Source: Flammeovirgaceae bacterium UBA7330 (GTDB lineage Bacteria > Bacteroidota > Bacteroidia > Cytophagales > Cyclobacteriaceae). From it: a stretch of DNA of 25,456 nucleotides. Position 1 is the first letter of the stretch. Each line of letters starts with the position of its first letter. Under the pieces are notes generated by a model, which saw nothing but the letters and a program-made list of their open reading frames with translations, was not told the DNA's origin and made no database searches. Made by a program: the position numbers and the translations under genes. Positions 14,292 through 22,223 of this stretch are shown in pieces. The DNA lies in NCBI GenBank assembly GCA_002471275.1, contig DKPQ01000021.1, positions 70,142-95,597 of the forward strand. The letters run 5' to 3'.

Positions 14292-15095
14292 TTGTTGTCG
14301 AAAGTTCAACTTATCTGGGTTCTATATAGTAAAATTACACCAGAAGGCTTGAGGCAGCTATCGAATTTAGCATTTTCTTTTCATGTAGACGGGGTTATCT
14401 GGAAGACTTCCCTGGATAAGCAATCCGGACAGTTGGCCCTGGAAATCCGTGACCAGGAGCAGCTACACATTTCCTACCGGATCCTTGATATTGCACAAAA
14501 TACCCTGCGAGGTCCTATAGCGGTAGATGGGGCTGACTGGTGGAGCACGCTTCAGCTATTACAGAGCGGATATCTATTCTTAGAAAAATATCAGGACCCA
14601 CAAAACCCGCTGGATAAGTCCCTGATTGTGGCCAAAAGTGATACCGGAGAGGTGTTTAGTCATTTTTCCGGACATCAACTGGTAGATATCCGGGAGGACA
14701 GTATAATCTATCAGAAGATTGAAGATCCCTCGAGTGTATTGCAGAAGCCGCTTCCTGATATTCCTCAAAAAAAAGAGCAATACATGTTTATGGAACCTGT
14801 AGTCTATTGGGAGGGAAGTGATAATTTTGAGGTGGTAAAAGCGTTTCTATCAGGGGAAAATATCATTTCTCTGGTAGATTATATGGAGACGGGAGATTAC
14901 ATCATTATCAGCTATTCTATTCCTGATGGGAAGGATTTTATCAGAAAAATGGTTGTTATCAGGGAGGAAGAAGAAATTTACCGCACGATCCTGGACCAAA
15001 AGATGGAAGGCATCGCACCCGGGAGTTTTTTTGTATTCAATAATTATCTAATATTCATCGTTGAAAAAAAACAAATCAATGCCATTGAGTTATAG
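14292..15095 (+). CDS. DUF4905-like protein
   Basis: 267 residues from a TTG at 14292 (in-frame stop at 14265-14267; no ATG before the conserved region, so the start is non-ATG or lies at a TTG such as 14295). No signal peptide. Beta-rich, with repeated strand pairs such as VDGVIWKTSLDKQSGQLALEIRD and TGEVFSHFSGHQLVD that resemble the DUF4905 family of Bacteroidota; function unknown, and the propeller-like repetition is my reading. The 3' end overlaps the start region of the LysM gene, suggesting one transcript. It is divergent from the nfeD-like gene with about 95 bp between them. Confidence 0.55.
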   Translation: MLSKVQLIWVLYSKITPEGLRQLSNLAFSFHVDGVIWKTSLDKQSGQLALEIRDQEQLHISYRILDIAQNTLRGPIAVDGADWWSTLQLLQSGYLFLEKYQDPQNPLDKSLIVAKSDTGEVFSHFSGHQLVDIREDSIIYQKIEDPSSVLQKPLPDIPQKKEQYMFMEPVVYWEGSDNFEVVKAFLSGENIISLVDYMETGDYIIISYSIPDGKDFIRKMVVIREEEEIYRTILDQKMEGIAPGSFFVFNNYLIFIVEKKQINAIEL

Positions 15096-16143
15096 TTTAA
15101 CACTATTGTTTTTTTTGAGCTTCATCCAGGTGTTCTCACTGGATTCCCTCCGCATCGAAAAGGTGCAGGACAAGGTCGTTGTGATCCATGAGGTGGAAAA
15201 AGGAGAGACACTCTATGCCTTGAGCAAGAGGTATGGAGCACAGATCAATGAGGTAATTGCTTTCAACCAAATATCAGACAACACCATTTCATTGGGGCAG
15301 GTACTCAAAATCCCCCTGGTTCCTGTCTCAGGTTCCGGAAATAAATCAAAACCTGAAACCATCCATGTGGTGGAAACAGGCGAAACGCTGTTTAGCATCT
15401 CGCAGAAATATGGACTTAGGGTATATCAGCTCAAAGAGATGAATAACCTCAATTCCAATGACATTTCCATAGGTCAGGAATTGGTGATCAAAAAGCTCGC
15501 TCCGGAGGCCATAGAAGAAGATCCTAAAGCCATTGTATTTAGCTCATACCCCACAAAAAAGGACTCGGCAGTGGAAGTTGCAAAAGTTGTAACCAAGGAT
15601 CCGGCAAAAGAAGTGGTAGATGAACCCATAATAGATGAATCGGATTTCATTGCCTATCAGGTGCAAAGTGGAGATGATTTGTCTTCTATTGCAACTCAAT
15701 ATGGAGTGCGGGTAGACAGTTTAAAGTATTGGAATAAGCTGAGTTCTGACAGGCTGGATATCGGGCAGGAGTTGAAGCTCAAGCAGAAGGTGGATGTAGT
15801 GCTCGATGCTCCGAAAATCGTGAAGACACCCTACGGCATCAAGAAGCGAATGGTAGACCAAAGTGGTTTCGTACGGATAATCGAAGAGGGCATTGCACAA
15901 AAGATTGAGGACGTAATCCCTACAGATAAATATCTATGTCTGCATCGCAATCAGCCGGTGGGCTCCCTGGTGGAAGTCCGTAACCTGATGAACAACCAGA
16001 AAGTATTCGTCAAGGTGGTGGCCAGGCTTCCCGATACCGGCCTCAATGAAAATGTCTTAATTCGCCTAACGCCAGTCGCCTTCAAGCGGTTGGGCATCAT
16101 CGACCCTAAGGCCAGGGTAGAAATTTCCTATTACGAGGAGTAG
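15079..16143 (+). CDS. Exported LysM protein with RlpA-like C-terminal barrel
   Basis: 354 residues from ATG 15079 (a TTG at 15061 would add six). Signal peptide about 1-20 (SYSLTLLFFLSFIQVFS). Three LysM modules, each with the (V/Y)xxGETLxxISxxYG pattern: about residues 33-78, 91-138 and 190-236; LysM binds the glycan strands of peptidoglycan. The C-terminal about 90 residues (GIAQKIEDVIPTDKYLCLHR...LIRLTPVAFKRLGI) look like a double-psi beta-barrel of the RlpA kind. RlpA proteins are lytic transglycosylases or glycan-binding proteins. The usual catalytic Asp is not obvious, so a binding role is as likely. The start overlaps the DUF4905-like gene; the stop overlaps the next start by 1 base. 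Confidence 0.88.
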   Translation: MPLSYSLTLLFFLSFIQVFSLDSLRIEKVQDKVVVIHEVEKGETLYALSKRYGAQINEVIAFNQISDNTISLGQVLKIPLVPVSGSGNKSKPETIHVVETGETLFSISQKYGLRVYQLKEMNNLNSNDISIGQELVIKKLAPEAIEEDPKAIVFSSYPTKKDSAVEVAKVVTKDPAKEVVDEPIIDESDFIAYQVQSGDDLSSIATQYGVRVDSLKYWNKLSSDRLDIGQELKLKQKVDVVLDAPKIVKTPYGIKKRMVDQSGFVRIIEEGIAQKIEDVIPTDKYLCLHRNQPVGSLVEVRNLMNNQKVFVKVVARLPDTGLNENVLIRLTPVAFKRLGIIDPKARVEISYYEE

Positions 16144-16907
16144 TGGGGGAGTTGAAAGCATTTTTAGATGATCTGGTGGCTAAGTACAACCAGCCGGATT
16201 TTATCCCCAATGATCCCATCAGTATTCCCAGAAGGTATAACAAACCCCAGGATATCGAAATCACAGGGTTTGTTGCAGCCATGCTTGCCTGGGGTCAACG
16301 GAAAACGATCATAAATAAATGCACGGAGTTTTTTGCTTACATGGACCATGCACCCCATGACTTTATACTCAACCATTCCGACGAAGACCTGAAGCCCTTT
16401 CTGCAATTCAAACACCGAACGTTCAATCCGACCGATGCTTTATATTTCATCTCTTTTTTTCAGTGGCATTATCAGCAATTCGCCACCCTGGAGGAAGCAT
16501 TTATCACCCCGGATACAAACCCGGACATGTCCTCACGTCTAAATTACTTTTTCCATCATTTCTTTTCTTTGCCTGATCATCCCACCCGAACGTATAAACA
16601 CATCCCCTCACCCATCAGAAATTCAGCCTGTAAACGGATGAATATGTTCCTGCGCTGGATGGTGAGGAAAGACGATAGCGGTGTTGATTTCGGGTTATGG
16701 TCCAAAATTTCTCCGGCCGAGCTGATTTGTCCCTGCGACCTCCATGTCGACCGCATAGCCAGAAGGCTGGGGTTGATCACCAGGAAGCAAACGGACTGGA
16801 AAACAGCCATTGAGCTGACAGAAAATCTCAAACAAATGGACGCTACAGATCCGGTTAAATATGATTTCGCCTTATTCGGACTAGGCATCGAAGAGCGCTA
16901 CCCATAG
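16143..16907 (+). CDS. TIGR02757 family protein
   Basis: 254 residues from a GTG at 16143, which shares one base with the stop of the LysM gene (TAGTG). The sequence follows the TIGR02757 pattern throughout: DPISIPRRYNKPQDIEITGFVAAMLAWGQRKTI near the N-terminus, then RMNMFLRWMVRKD and CPCDLHVDRIARRLGL, ending PVKYDFALFGLGIEE. The RWMVRKD...PCDxHVxRIARRLGL segment resembles helix-hairpin-helix DNA-glycosylase architecture, but the function of the family is not established. No signal peptide; presumably cytoplasmic. Length is normal. Confidence 0.9.
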   Translation: MGELKAFLDDLVAKYNQPDFIPNDPISIPRRYNKPQDIEITGFVAAMLAWGQRKTIINKCTEFFAYMDHAPHDFILNHSDEDLKPFLQFKHRTFNPTDALYFISFFQWHYQQFATLEEAFITPDTNPDMSSRLNYFFHHFFSLPDHPTRTYKHIPSPIRNSACKRMNMFLRWMVRKDDSGVDFGLWSKISPAELICPCDLHVDRIARRLGLITRKQTDWKTAIELTENLKQMDATDPVKYDFALFGLGIEERYP

Positions 16908-16910
16908 TCA

Positions 16911-16933
16911 TACTATGACTCCAAGTCATAGTA
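16911..16933. terminator. Hairpin between convergent TIGR02757 and pyrE genes
   Basis: TACTATGACT (16911-16920) pairs perfectly with AGTCATAGTA (16924-16933) around CCA. It lies 3 bp after the plus-strand stop and 13 bp after the pyrE stop, the place for a shared terminator, but lacks a T-run on either side. Confidence 0.5.
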
Positions 16934-16945
16934 CGACCATATGAA

Positions 16946-17596
16946 TCACCCCTTCCAGCTTGCCGGATCTTCTCTCCATTTCTTGAGTGTCCCCAGCGAA
17001 TCCGGGTTGATGGTTTTATTATCGCTGGCTACTTCTATCAGGTGATGGTAATCACTCAGGCACCATAGGTCAATCTGATGCTTCTTGAAGTTCTCTTCTG
17101 CGATTGGAAATCCATAGGTGAAGATAGCCACCATCCCAAGTACATCCATCTCAGCTGCCCGTACAGCATCCGCTGCCATGAGCGAACTACCTCCCGTTGA
17201 AACGAGGTCTTCCAGCAGCACCACTTTTTGCCCTTTGGTCACCACGCCTTCTATCTGATTCCCCATCCCGTGTGACTTCGATTTTGATCGAACGTAGATA
17301 AAGGGTAGGCCCAGGAGATCTGCCACCAGGGCTCCCTGTGGGATGCCTGCCGTCGCTACACCTGCAATGGCTTCCACACCATCAAACTTGTCTTTAATCA
17401 GGTCAGCCAGCGCTTTTTTTACGTAAGACCTTACTTCCGGGAATGACAGGCTCAGTCTGTTATCGCAATAAATCGGAGACTTCCATCCCGAGGCCCAGGT
17501 GAACGGATCATTGGGTCTTAATTTGATGGCCTGAATGCGTAGTAGTTCTGTAGCGATATTCTTCGCTACCTGATTGTCATAGATTTGAATGGGCAT
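16946..17596 (-). CDS. pyrE: Orotate phosphoribosyltransferase
   Basis: 216 residues, typical for PyrE. It converts orotate and PRPP to OMP in pyrimidine synthesis. The PRPP-binding motif VVLLEDLVSTGGSS (residues 125-138) is intact, together with YVRSKSKSHGMGNQIEG (the flexible catalytic loop, 101-117) and WASGWKSPIYCDNR near the N-terminus. It is divergent from the Nudix gene with about 100 bp between them. Confidence 0.95.
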   Translation of the reverse strand: MPIQIYDNQVAKNIATELLRIQAIKLRPNDPFTWASGWKSPIYCDNRLSLSFPEVRSYVKKALADLIKDKFDGVEAIAGVATAGIPQGALVADLLGLPFIYVRSKSKSHGMGNQIEGVVTKGQKVVLLEDLVSTGGSSLMAADAVRAAEMDVLGMVAIFTYGFPIAEENFKKHQIDLWCLSDYHHLIEVASDNKTINPDSLGTLKKWREDPASWKG

Positions 17597-17640
17597 AAGA
17601 AAAAATTAATGAAAATTTATTGGGCGGTTTTCTAAAATAG

Positions 17641-17669
17641 TTGAACTCTCCCGATATATTTAAGTTTTG
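17641..17669 (+). promoter_or_regulatory. Possible Bacteroidota-type promoter of the Nudix gene
   Basis: TTG at 17641-17643, 17 bases, then TAAGTTTTG at 17661-17669, one base longer than the TAnnTTTG consensus, and 28 bp before the GTG start. Imperfect, so tentative. Confidence 0.3.
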
Positions 17670-17697
17670 TAACACCACCACAAAGCTAAAGCTACTT

Positions 17698-18387
17698 GTG
17701 AAAATATTCATCAACGATATACCTGTAAGGATCATTGATAAGGCTGAAGCAAAGGACCCGTCGGAATATGACCTTATTCTCGATGGTAAAACGCAGAAAA
17801 TCAAACCCAAGAAGTTGATCGACGATGTGCTCATCCATGACGCTGCCCCTGAAAAGGTAGATGAGTTGCTCCACCTGATGACTGACAATAAGCTAAAAGA
17901 GGTCGATTCCATCACTTTTACCTCTGACGATAGCAAGTCGATGATCAGGTTCATTAAAAGCAAATTCAAGGTGGTGGAAGCTGCCGGAGGGGTAGTGGAT
18001 AAGGATGGAAAGACTCTGTTGATCTATCGTCAGGGGCGGTGGGACCTGCCCAAGGGTAAAATGGACAAAAAGGAAAAGAAAAAAGCCTGTGCCATACGTG
18101 AGGTGGAAGAGGAGACGGGTGTCAGGATAGCAATTGATCGAAAGATTGGGGTAACCTGGCATACCTACATACGAAACAGGCGATATGTGCTGAAGAAAAC
18201 CTACTGGTATGCCATGGAATGCCTCGATGATACCAATATGAAGCCCCAGGCAGAAGAAAATATAGATGATGTACGCTGGGTTACACTTACTGAATTAAGA
18301 TCGCTCTTATACGGATCTTATCGTTCTATCCGAAATGTGATCCACGAGTATCACCGATTACTCAAGGCCATCAATCAAAGCTCATAA
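17698..18387 (+). CDS. Nudix hydrolase with N-terminal extension
   Basis: 229 residues from a GTG at 17698, chosen because related proteins begin VKIFIND; the frame is open further upstream, to 17641. Residues about 1-105 form an extension with no recognised domain (beta-strand start, acidic helix EKVDELLHLM). Residues about 105-225 are a Nudix fold with a complete Nudix box, GKMDKKEKKKACAIREVEEETGV (120-142), containing the REVEEE metal-binding core. Preceding GRWDLPKG and the later TYWYAMEC strand fit NUDIX enzymes that act on nucleoside diphosphate derivatives; substrate not determined. The 3' end overlaps the convergent coaD gene by 13 bp. Confidence 0.85.
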   Translation: MKIFINDIPVRIIDKAEAKDPSEYDLILDGKTQKIKPKKLIDDVLIHDAAPEKVDELLHLMTDNKLKEVDSITFTSDDSKSMIRFIKSKFKVVEAAGGVVDKDGKTLLIYRQGRWDLPKGKMDKKEKKKACAIREVEEETGVRIAIDRKIGVTWHTYIRNRRYVLKKTYWYAMECLDDTNMKPQAEENIDDVRWVTLTELRSLLYGSYRSIRNVIHEYHRLLKAINQSS

Positions 18388-18827
18388 GGAAGAAAAGGAG
18401 TCACATCTCCACCGTATTTGTGTACTTCCCGAATGATGCTGGAACTGATCGGGGCCAATTCCGGTGAGGTAATCAGAAATACAGTCTCCAGTTCAGTATT
18501 CAGGTATTTGTTGATCTGAGCGATGCTGTTTTCGTACTCAAAATCAGTGGTATTTCTCAGTCCTCTGACCATGAAGTTGGCGTTGTATTTGGAAGCCAGC
18601 TTGGCGGTGAGCTCATCGTACACGATCACAGAAACCCGCGATTCATCTTTAAACGCTTCGTTGATCTTTTCCATCATCAGCTCCACATCAAAGTATCGTT
18701 TCTTTTGTGAGTTGTGACCAATACCTATGATCACTTCGTCAAACAACCGAAGGCTCCTCAATACCACATCTTCATGACCTTTGGTAAAAGGATCGAAGGA
18801 CCCGGGGAAAATAGCAACCTTTTTCAT
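18375..18827 (-). CDS. coaD: Phosphopantetheine adenylyltransferase
   Basis: 150 residues from ATG 18827; the frame is open to 18893 but the extra residues are unlike the family. It makes dephospho-CoA from 4'-phosphopantetheine and ATP, the fourth step to CoA. The nucleotidyltransferase motif FPGSFDPFTKGHEDVV with TKGH (residues 15-18, the T/HxGH signature) is present, as are MVRGLRNTTDFEYE (the substrate-binding segment) and ISSSIIREV near the C-terminus. Its last 13 bp overlap the end of the convergent Nudix gene. Confidence 0.95.
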   Translation of the reverse strand: MKKVAIFPGSFDPFTKGHEDVVLRSLRLFDEVIIGIGHNSQKKRYFDVELMMEKINEAFKDESRVSVIVYDELTAKLASKYNANFMVRGLRNTTDFEYENSIAQINKYLNTELETVFLITSPELAPISSSIIREVHKYGGDVTPFLPYEL

Positions 18828-18944
18828 AGCGTATAGATCATCATGTTTGGTCCAGCAAAATAAACAGAAATACCTACACTGCCCACTGCCCACTATATTG
18901 TCAGAATATCAGAAAGTCGAAATATCGGACGGCCTTCAATTCAA
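18828..18944. other. Gap with remnants of the window's repeats
   Basis: Between coaD and the DUF3822 gene lie a two-unit ACTGCCC heptamer remnant (about 18880-18896) and TCAGAATATCAGAAAGTCG-like text (18900-18930) resembling the TCGGAAAG repeats at 10980-11640. This shows that fragments of the repeat family also sit between core genes. Confidence 0.6.
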
Positions 18945-19835
18945 TCACTCACACAGAAAGATACTATAAGCATCAAAATATTGGTGGTCGGGTAAGCGGT
19001 CCAGCTCACCTTCGAAGCGAAGGAATTTGGGCTTGGTACCCAGAGAAATGTTTCGGATGTACTTCTTAAGCGTATTGATCACCACACTATCGGCATTCAA
19101 TCCACCCCACATCACCACATTGCTGGTCTTGGGATTAAGCTGGGTCTCCTGCATTACCAACATGATGTATTTGAGGTAATCTTCCGGCTTGCGGACCGCA
19201 AACTGGTTGTAAAAGATCAACTTCTGATTCTGAGAAACCAATATATGAAGAATGCCTTTGTCTACCAGACAAAACATGGACTTCTCCACCGAATGATCGT
19301 CATATTGTAGTGTTCCCTCTATCAGGGCACAAGCCTGACTCACAAGCTCGATATGTTTTTTGGGGAAATAAGCTCTTACGGTTTCCACAAGCTTCTTGTC
19401 CGCTGCAAAAAGATGAATGGCATTACACGAAATGTGCCTGTAGTAATGCGTCTCTTCAATCTTGTTGTTTACCTCGGCATTTAATGAAAGGTAGTCTGAA
19501 GTGTGCTCCGAAAGGAACACTGATGCAGGCACCAGCGTATATTTGTGCGTTTTGACCGAAAGCTTTACCGTGCCCCAATCCTGCTGTGCAAGATGAGGAT
19601 GCCTTTCAAAAATCTGTTTGACAACCTCCAACCGGTTGTTGATGGTCCTTACATTTTCAAACCTAAAATCCTCAATGGAAAGACACCTTCCTGTTTGGCG
19701 GTTGACCACACACAATTGCATGTCTGTGATGCCTATTTGGATGGCAAGCGTATAGATAGAGCGCTTCTCGGGATCGAAGCGCTCACTTATTGCCTTTTTA
19801 GCTATGGCATATCCTAATGTGGCCGTACTGCTCAA
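18945..19835 (-). CDS. DUF3822 family protein
   Basis: 296 residues from a TTG at 19835, 3 bp after the upstream gene's stop; there is no ATG before the conserved LAIQIGITDMQLCVVNR segment. The sequence follows DUF3822 as found beside coaD in many Bacteroidota. The two halves each begin with a strand-turn-strand resembling ASKHA/actin-like phosphate loops (LAIQIGITDMQLCVV; CLVDKGILHILVSQ), and the C-terminal MWGGLNADSVVINTLKKY resembles the adenosine motif of such proteins; this fold reading is inference. No signal peptide. Probably cotranscribed with the membrane-anchored protein upstream and coaD downstream. Confidence 0.8.
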   Translation of the reverse strand: MSSTATLGYAIAKKAISERFDPEKRSIYTLAIQIGITDMQLCVVNRQTGRCLSIEDFRFENVRTINNRLEVVKQIFERHPHLAQQDWGTVKLSVKTHKYTLVPASVFLSEHTSDYLSLNAEVNNKIEETHYYRHISCNAIHLFAADKKLVETVRAYFPKKHIELVSQACALIEGTLQYDDHSVEKSMFCLVDKGILHILVSQNQKLIFYNQFAVRKPEDYLKYIMLVMQETQLNPKTSNVVMWGGLNADSVVINTLKKYIRNISLGTKPKFLRFEGELDRLPDHQYFDAYSIFLCE

Positions 19836-19838
19836 AAT

Positions 19839-20432
19839 TTATTCCCAGTTACCCGCAGTAGTTACACTGGTTCTGGAACCGAATCGAAGCGGCTTTTTGG
19901 TGTTGTATTCGCTCTTTTCGTCTCTCTTAGGGTTCACCGGCTTAGGATTATAAACCTCAATTACGTCAACTTTTACTCCTGACTTTTCGATCTTGTCTGC
20001 CCAGATCTCAAATTTTACCGGAGGTTTGATACCAGGAACATATGGAAGTGTTGCCAGGTCAAACCTAGGATATACAGAAGCTTTGAATATTGAATCTTTT
20101 ACAGGAACAGTACCTAAAGTGTCAATTTCAACATATAAACTGTCAGCACCGTAATCCAGGGTAACGATCGTTTCTGTTCTTTCAGTAATAAAAAACCTGC
20201 CAGTGTCAACAAAAGCAAGAAGCTTGTCCCAATCGCTGGTATATCGACCATTTACTGATTGAAAAGCCAATTCTGCCTCCCGAATCATCTTAAGTTGTTC
20301 AATGATTCTGGCTTCATGTCTTGCAATACGTTTTGTTTCCTCAATGCTTGAATTGATGGAATAATAAAGGAAGTAAGCAAGCCCGGCAGCTATGACTCCG
20401 AATACGATAGTTAGGATTTTTGTATTATTCAT
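19839..20432 (-). CDS. Membrane-anchored protein with pilin-like N-terminus, function unknown
   Basis: 197 residues. One N-terminal membrane segment (residues about 5-25, ILTIVFGVIAAGLAYFLYY), then a charged helix (IEETKRIARHEARIIEQLKMIREAELAFQSVNGRYTSDWDKLLAF). The LAFQSVNGRYTSDWDKL passage is reminiscent of type II secretion pseudopilins, where a long helix leads to a small globular head; it lacks the prepilin peptidase site, so it would not be processed like a pilin. The C-terminal 60 residues are basic and proline-rich. It lies 3 bp upstream of the DUF3822 start. Family not identified. Confidence 0.7.
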   Translation of the reverse strand: MNNTKILTIVFGVIAAGLAYFLYYSINSSIEETKRIARHEARIIEQLKMIREAELAFQSVNGRYTSDWDKLLAFVDTGRFFITERTETIVTLDYGADSLYVEIDTLGTVPVKDSIFKASVYPRFDLATLPYVPGIKPPVKFEIWADKIEKSGVKVDVIEVYNPKPVNPKRDEKSEYNTKKPLRFGSRTSVTTAGNWE

Positions 20433-20488
20433 ACTTTAGGTTTTTTGCAATAATAAATATTCTTATTAAACTACTGAAGCGCACGTTC

Positions 20489-20971
20489 TTAAATGTTGAT
20501 AAAATTGATGTGTCCTTTGATCTTAAAAATGTCTCTGGGCTCGTCAAAATATGAAAATGCGTTGTGAAGGGTCTTTTGATCCATGGATTTTAATTCGTTG
20601 TAAGTAATAAACCTCACATCCTCCAGAATTTGCCGGTTTTTGGCCAATTCAGGGTCGTTTCCAAGGGTCAGCTCGCCCCCAATACGTTTCACGGAGTAGA
20701 AAAGTTCTACGGCGTGAAATCGGTCATCAATATATTCATTAACAAATAAAAATTCCTCAATGTTAATTTTTAATCCGGTTTCTTCATCAAATTCCCTAAT
20801 CAGCGTTTCTTCACTGTTATCTCCAAATTCTACACCTCCACCAGGAGGTGACCATAGATAACCTTTTTCTCCTATCTGATTATGTTTTAGAAGTAAAATG
20901 CTATCCTCCTCCTCCAGGAGGCCGCATACACGCACCCTCACCCGCTGGCTAAATGTCTTTATATCACTCAC
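20489..20971 (-). CDS. Nudix hydrolase
   Basis: 160 residues from a GTG at 20971, forced by an in-frame stop 10 bp upstream and the absence of another start before the conserved core. Complete Nudix box starting GGGVEFGDNSEETLIREFDE (residues about 44-66, then ETG), with the preceding SPPGGGVEFG loop typical of this subgroup. The C-terminal part has no extra domain. Substrate unknown; it is the second Nudix gene in the window and is not closely similar to the first. Divergent from the DUF1573 gene. Confidence 0.88.
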   Translation of the reverse strand: MSDIKTFSQRVRVRVCGLLEEEDSILLLKHNQIGEKGYLWSPPGGGVEFGDNSEETLIREFDEETGLKINIEEFLFVNEYIDDRFHAVELFYSVKRIGGELTLGNDPELAKNRQILEDVRFITYNELKSMDQKTLHNAFSYFDEPRDIFKIKGHINFINI

Positions 20972-21003
20972 AACAGTACATCATTTCCAAAAAAGAACCT
21001 TAA

Positions 21004-21031
21004 TTGACAATAGCACGTTAACTTTACTTTG
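21004..21031 (+). promoter_or_regulatory. Probable promoter of the DUF1573 gene
   Basis: TTG at 21004-21006 and TTACTTTG at 21024-21031 (one mismatch to TAnnTTTG) are 17 bases apart, matching the Bacteroidota -33/-7 arrangement; the ATG is 20 bp further on. Confidence 0.5.
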
Positions 21032-21051
21032 AATAAAAAGAATTGAAACAC

Positions 21052-21468
21052 ATGAAATACGCACTAACCATTCTTACTTTATTTTTTGCACTGACCACAA
21101 TTTATGCTCAGGGACCTGATACTGACGCCGAAACTGTCACAGGACCAAAAATCAGTTTTGCTAAAAGTAAATACGATTTTGGCGAAGTCAATCAGGGCGA
21201 AAAGGTACAATACGATTTCCTATATGTCAATACAGGTTCGGGTCCTTTGGTAATTTCTGACGTAAAAACTACGTGTGGGTGTACCGCACCAAACTGGTCT
21301 CGGGAAGCTTTGGCACCAGGTGACTCAGCCAAACTGAAAGTTGTTTTCAGTAGTGTGGGCAAAAGAGGAATGCAGAATAAAGTGATTACCGTCTATTCTA
21401 ATGCAGTAAACAACCCTGAACGTGTTACATTGACAGGGAATGTATTGCTGCCATCCTCCAACCAATAA
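21052..21468 (+). CDS. Exported DUF1573 protein
   Basis: 138 residues from ATG 21052 (a TTG at 21043 would add three). Signal peptide about 1-19 (KYALTILTLFFALTTIYAQ). The remainder is one DUF1573 domain: FDFGEVNQGEKV-like start, FLYVNTGSGPLVISDV, TTCGCTAPNW with the conserved CGC, and LKVVFSSVGKRGMQNKVITV. The fold is immunoglobulin-like and the proteins are periplasmic or surface-exposed; function unknown. Single gene, ending 3 bp from the convergent yggS stop. Confidence 0.92.
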   Translation: MKYALTILTLFFALTTIYAQGPDTDAETVTGPKISFAKSKYDFGEVNQGEKVQYDFLYVNTGSGPLVISDVKTTCGCTAPNWSREALAPGDSAKLKVVFSSVGKRGMQNKVITVYSNAVNNPERVTLTGNVLLPSSNQ

Positions 21469-21471
21469 TAA

Positions 21472-22149
21472 TCAGGCGTAATTACGCGCTCCGAAGATTG
21501 AAGAACCCACTCGGATCATGGTACTTCCACATGCCAATGCCAGTGGGTAATCTCCACTCATGCCCATAGAAAGTTCCTGCATCTTCACATTATCGGGGAG
21601 TTGAATGCTCTTCAATTGCTCAAACAGGGTGTGCAAGGAGCTAAACTCCCTTTTGATCTGACTTTCATCCTCAGTAAAGGTAGCCATGCCCATCAAGCCG
21701 ACCACCCGGACGTGTTCCAGAGATTGTAATGCATCAGATTGCACCAGTGGTGTGAGCTCTTCCGGGCCAAAACCAAACTTGGTTGATTCTTCCGCAATGT
21801 GCACCTGTAGCAAACAGTCGATTGTTCTACCGGCCTTCTCTGCCTGTTTATTTACTTCTTTCAGCAATTTCAGGGAATCAATGCTGTGGATAAGATGTAC
21901 AAATGGAGCGATGTACTTCACTTTGTTTCGTTGAAGATGGCCGACCATATGCCATTTGATGTCCTTGGGCAGCTCTTCGTATTTAGCTGCCAGCTCCTGC
22001 ACTTTGTTTTCACCAAAATGTCTTTGACCTGCTTCATATGCATCCATAATGTCCGAAACGGGCTTCGTTTTGCTGATGGCCACCAGCTGGCAAGGGGTTT
22101 CGGTCAGGGATGATATTAGGTGACGAATATTTTCTTGAATTTGAGACAT
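21472..22149 (-). CDS. yggS: YggS family pyridoxal phosphate-binding protein
   Basis: 225 residues, normal length. YggS/PLPBP proteins hold pyridoxal 5'-phosphate in the cytoplasm and affect vitamin B6 and amino-acid homeostasis. The PLP lysine is Lys27 in LVAISKTKPVSDIM. HFGENKVQELAAKYEELPKDI, WHMVGHLQRNK and the C-terminal ELSMGMSGDYPLALACGSTM phosphate-binding segment are all intact. A TAGATTTG element (22188-22195 complement) lies 39 bp upstream. Confidence 0.93.
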   Translation of the reverse strand: MSQIQENIRHLISSLTETPCQLVAISKTKPVSDIMDAYEAGQRHFGENKVQELAAKYEELPKDIKWHMVGHLQRNKVKYIAPFVHLIHSIDSLKLLKEVNKQAEKAGRTIDCLLQVHIAEESTKFGFGPEELTPLVQSDALQSLEHVRVVGLMGMATFTEDESQIKREFSSLHTLFEQLKSIQLPDNVKMQELSMGMSGDYPLALACGSTMIRVGSSIFGARNYA

Positions 22150-22187
22150 TTATCTATCTTAAAAATGAAATATGCATTTTTGTTTTA

Positions 22188-22195
22188 CAAATCTA
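22188..22195 (-). promoter_or_regulatory. -7 element TAGATTTG of the yggS promoter
   Basis: On the minus strand this matches TAnnTTTG exactly, 39 bp before the yggS ATG. No TTG was found at the expected distance upstream, so only the -7 half is supported. Confidence 0.4.
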
Positions 22196-22223
22196 TGAAC
22201 CCCAAACTGAATTAGGCTAAGGC

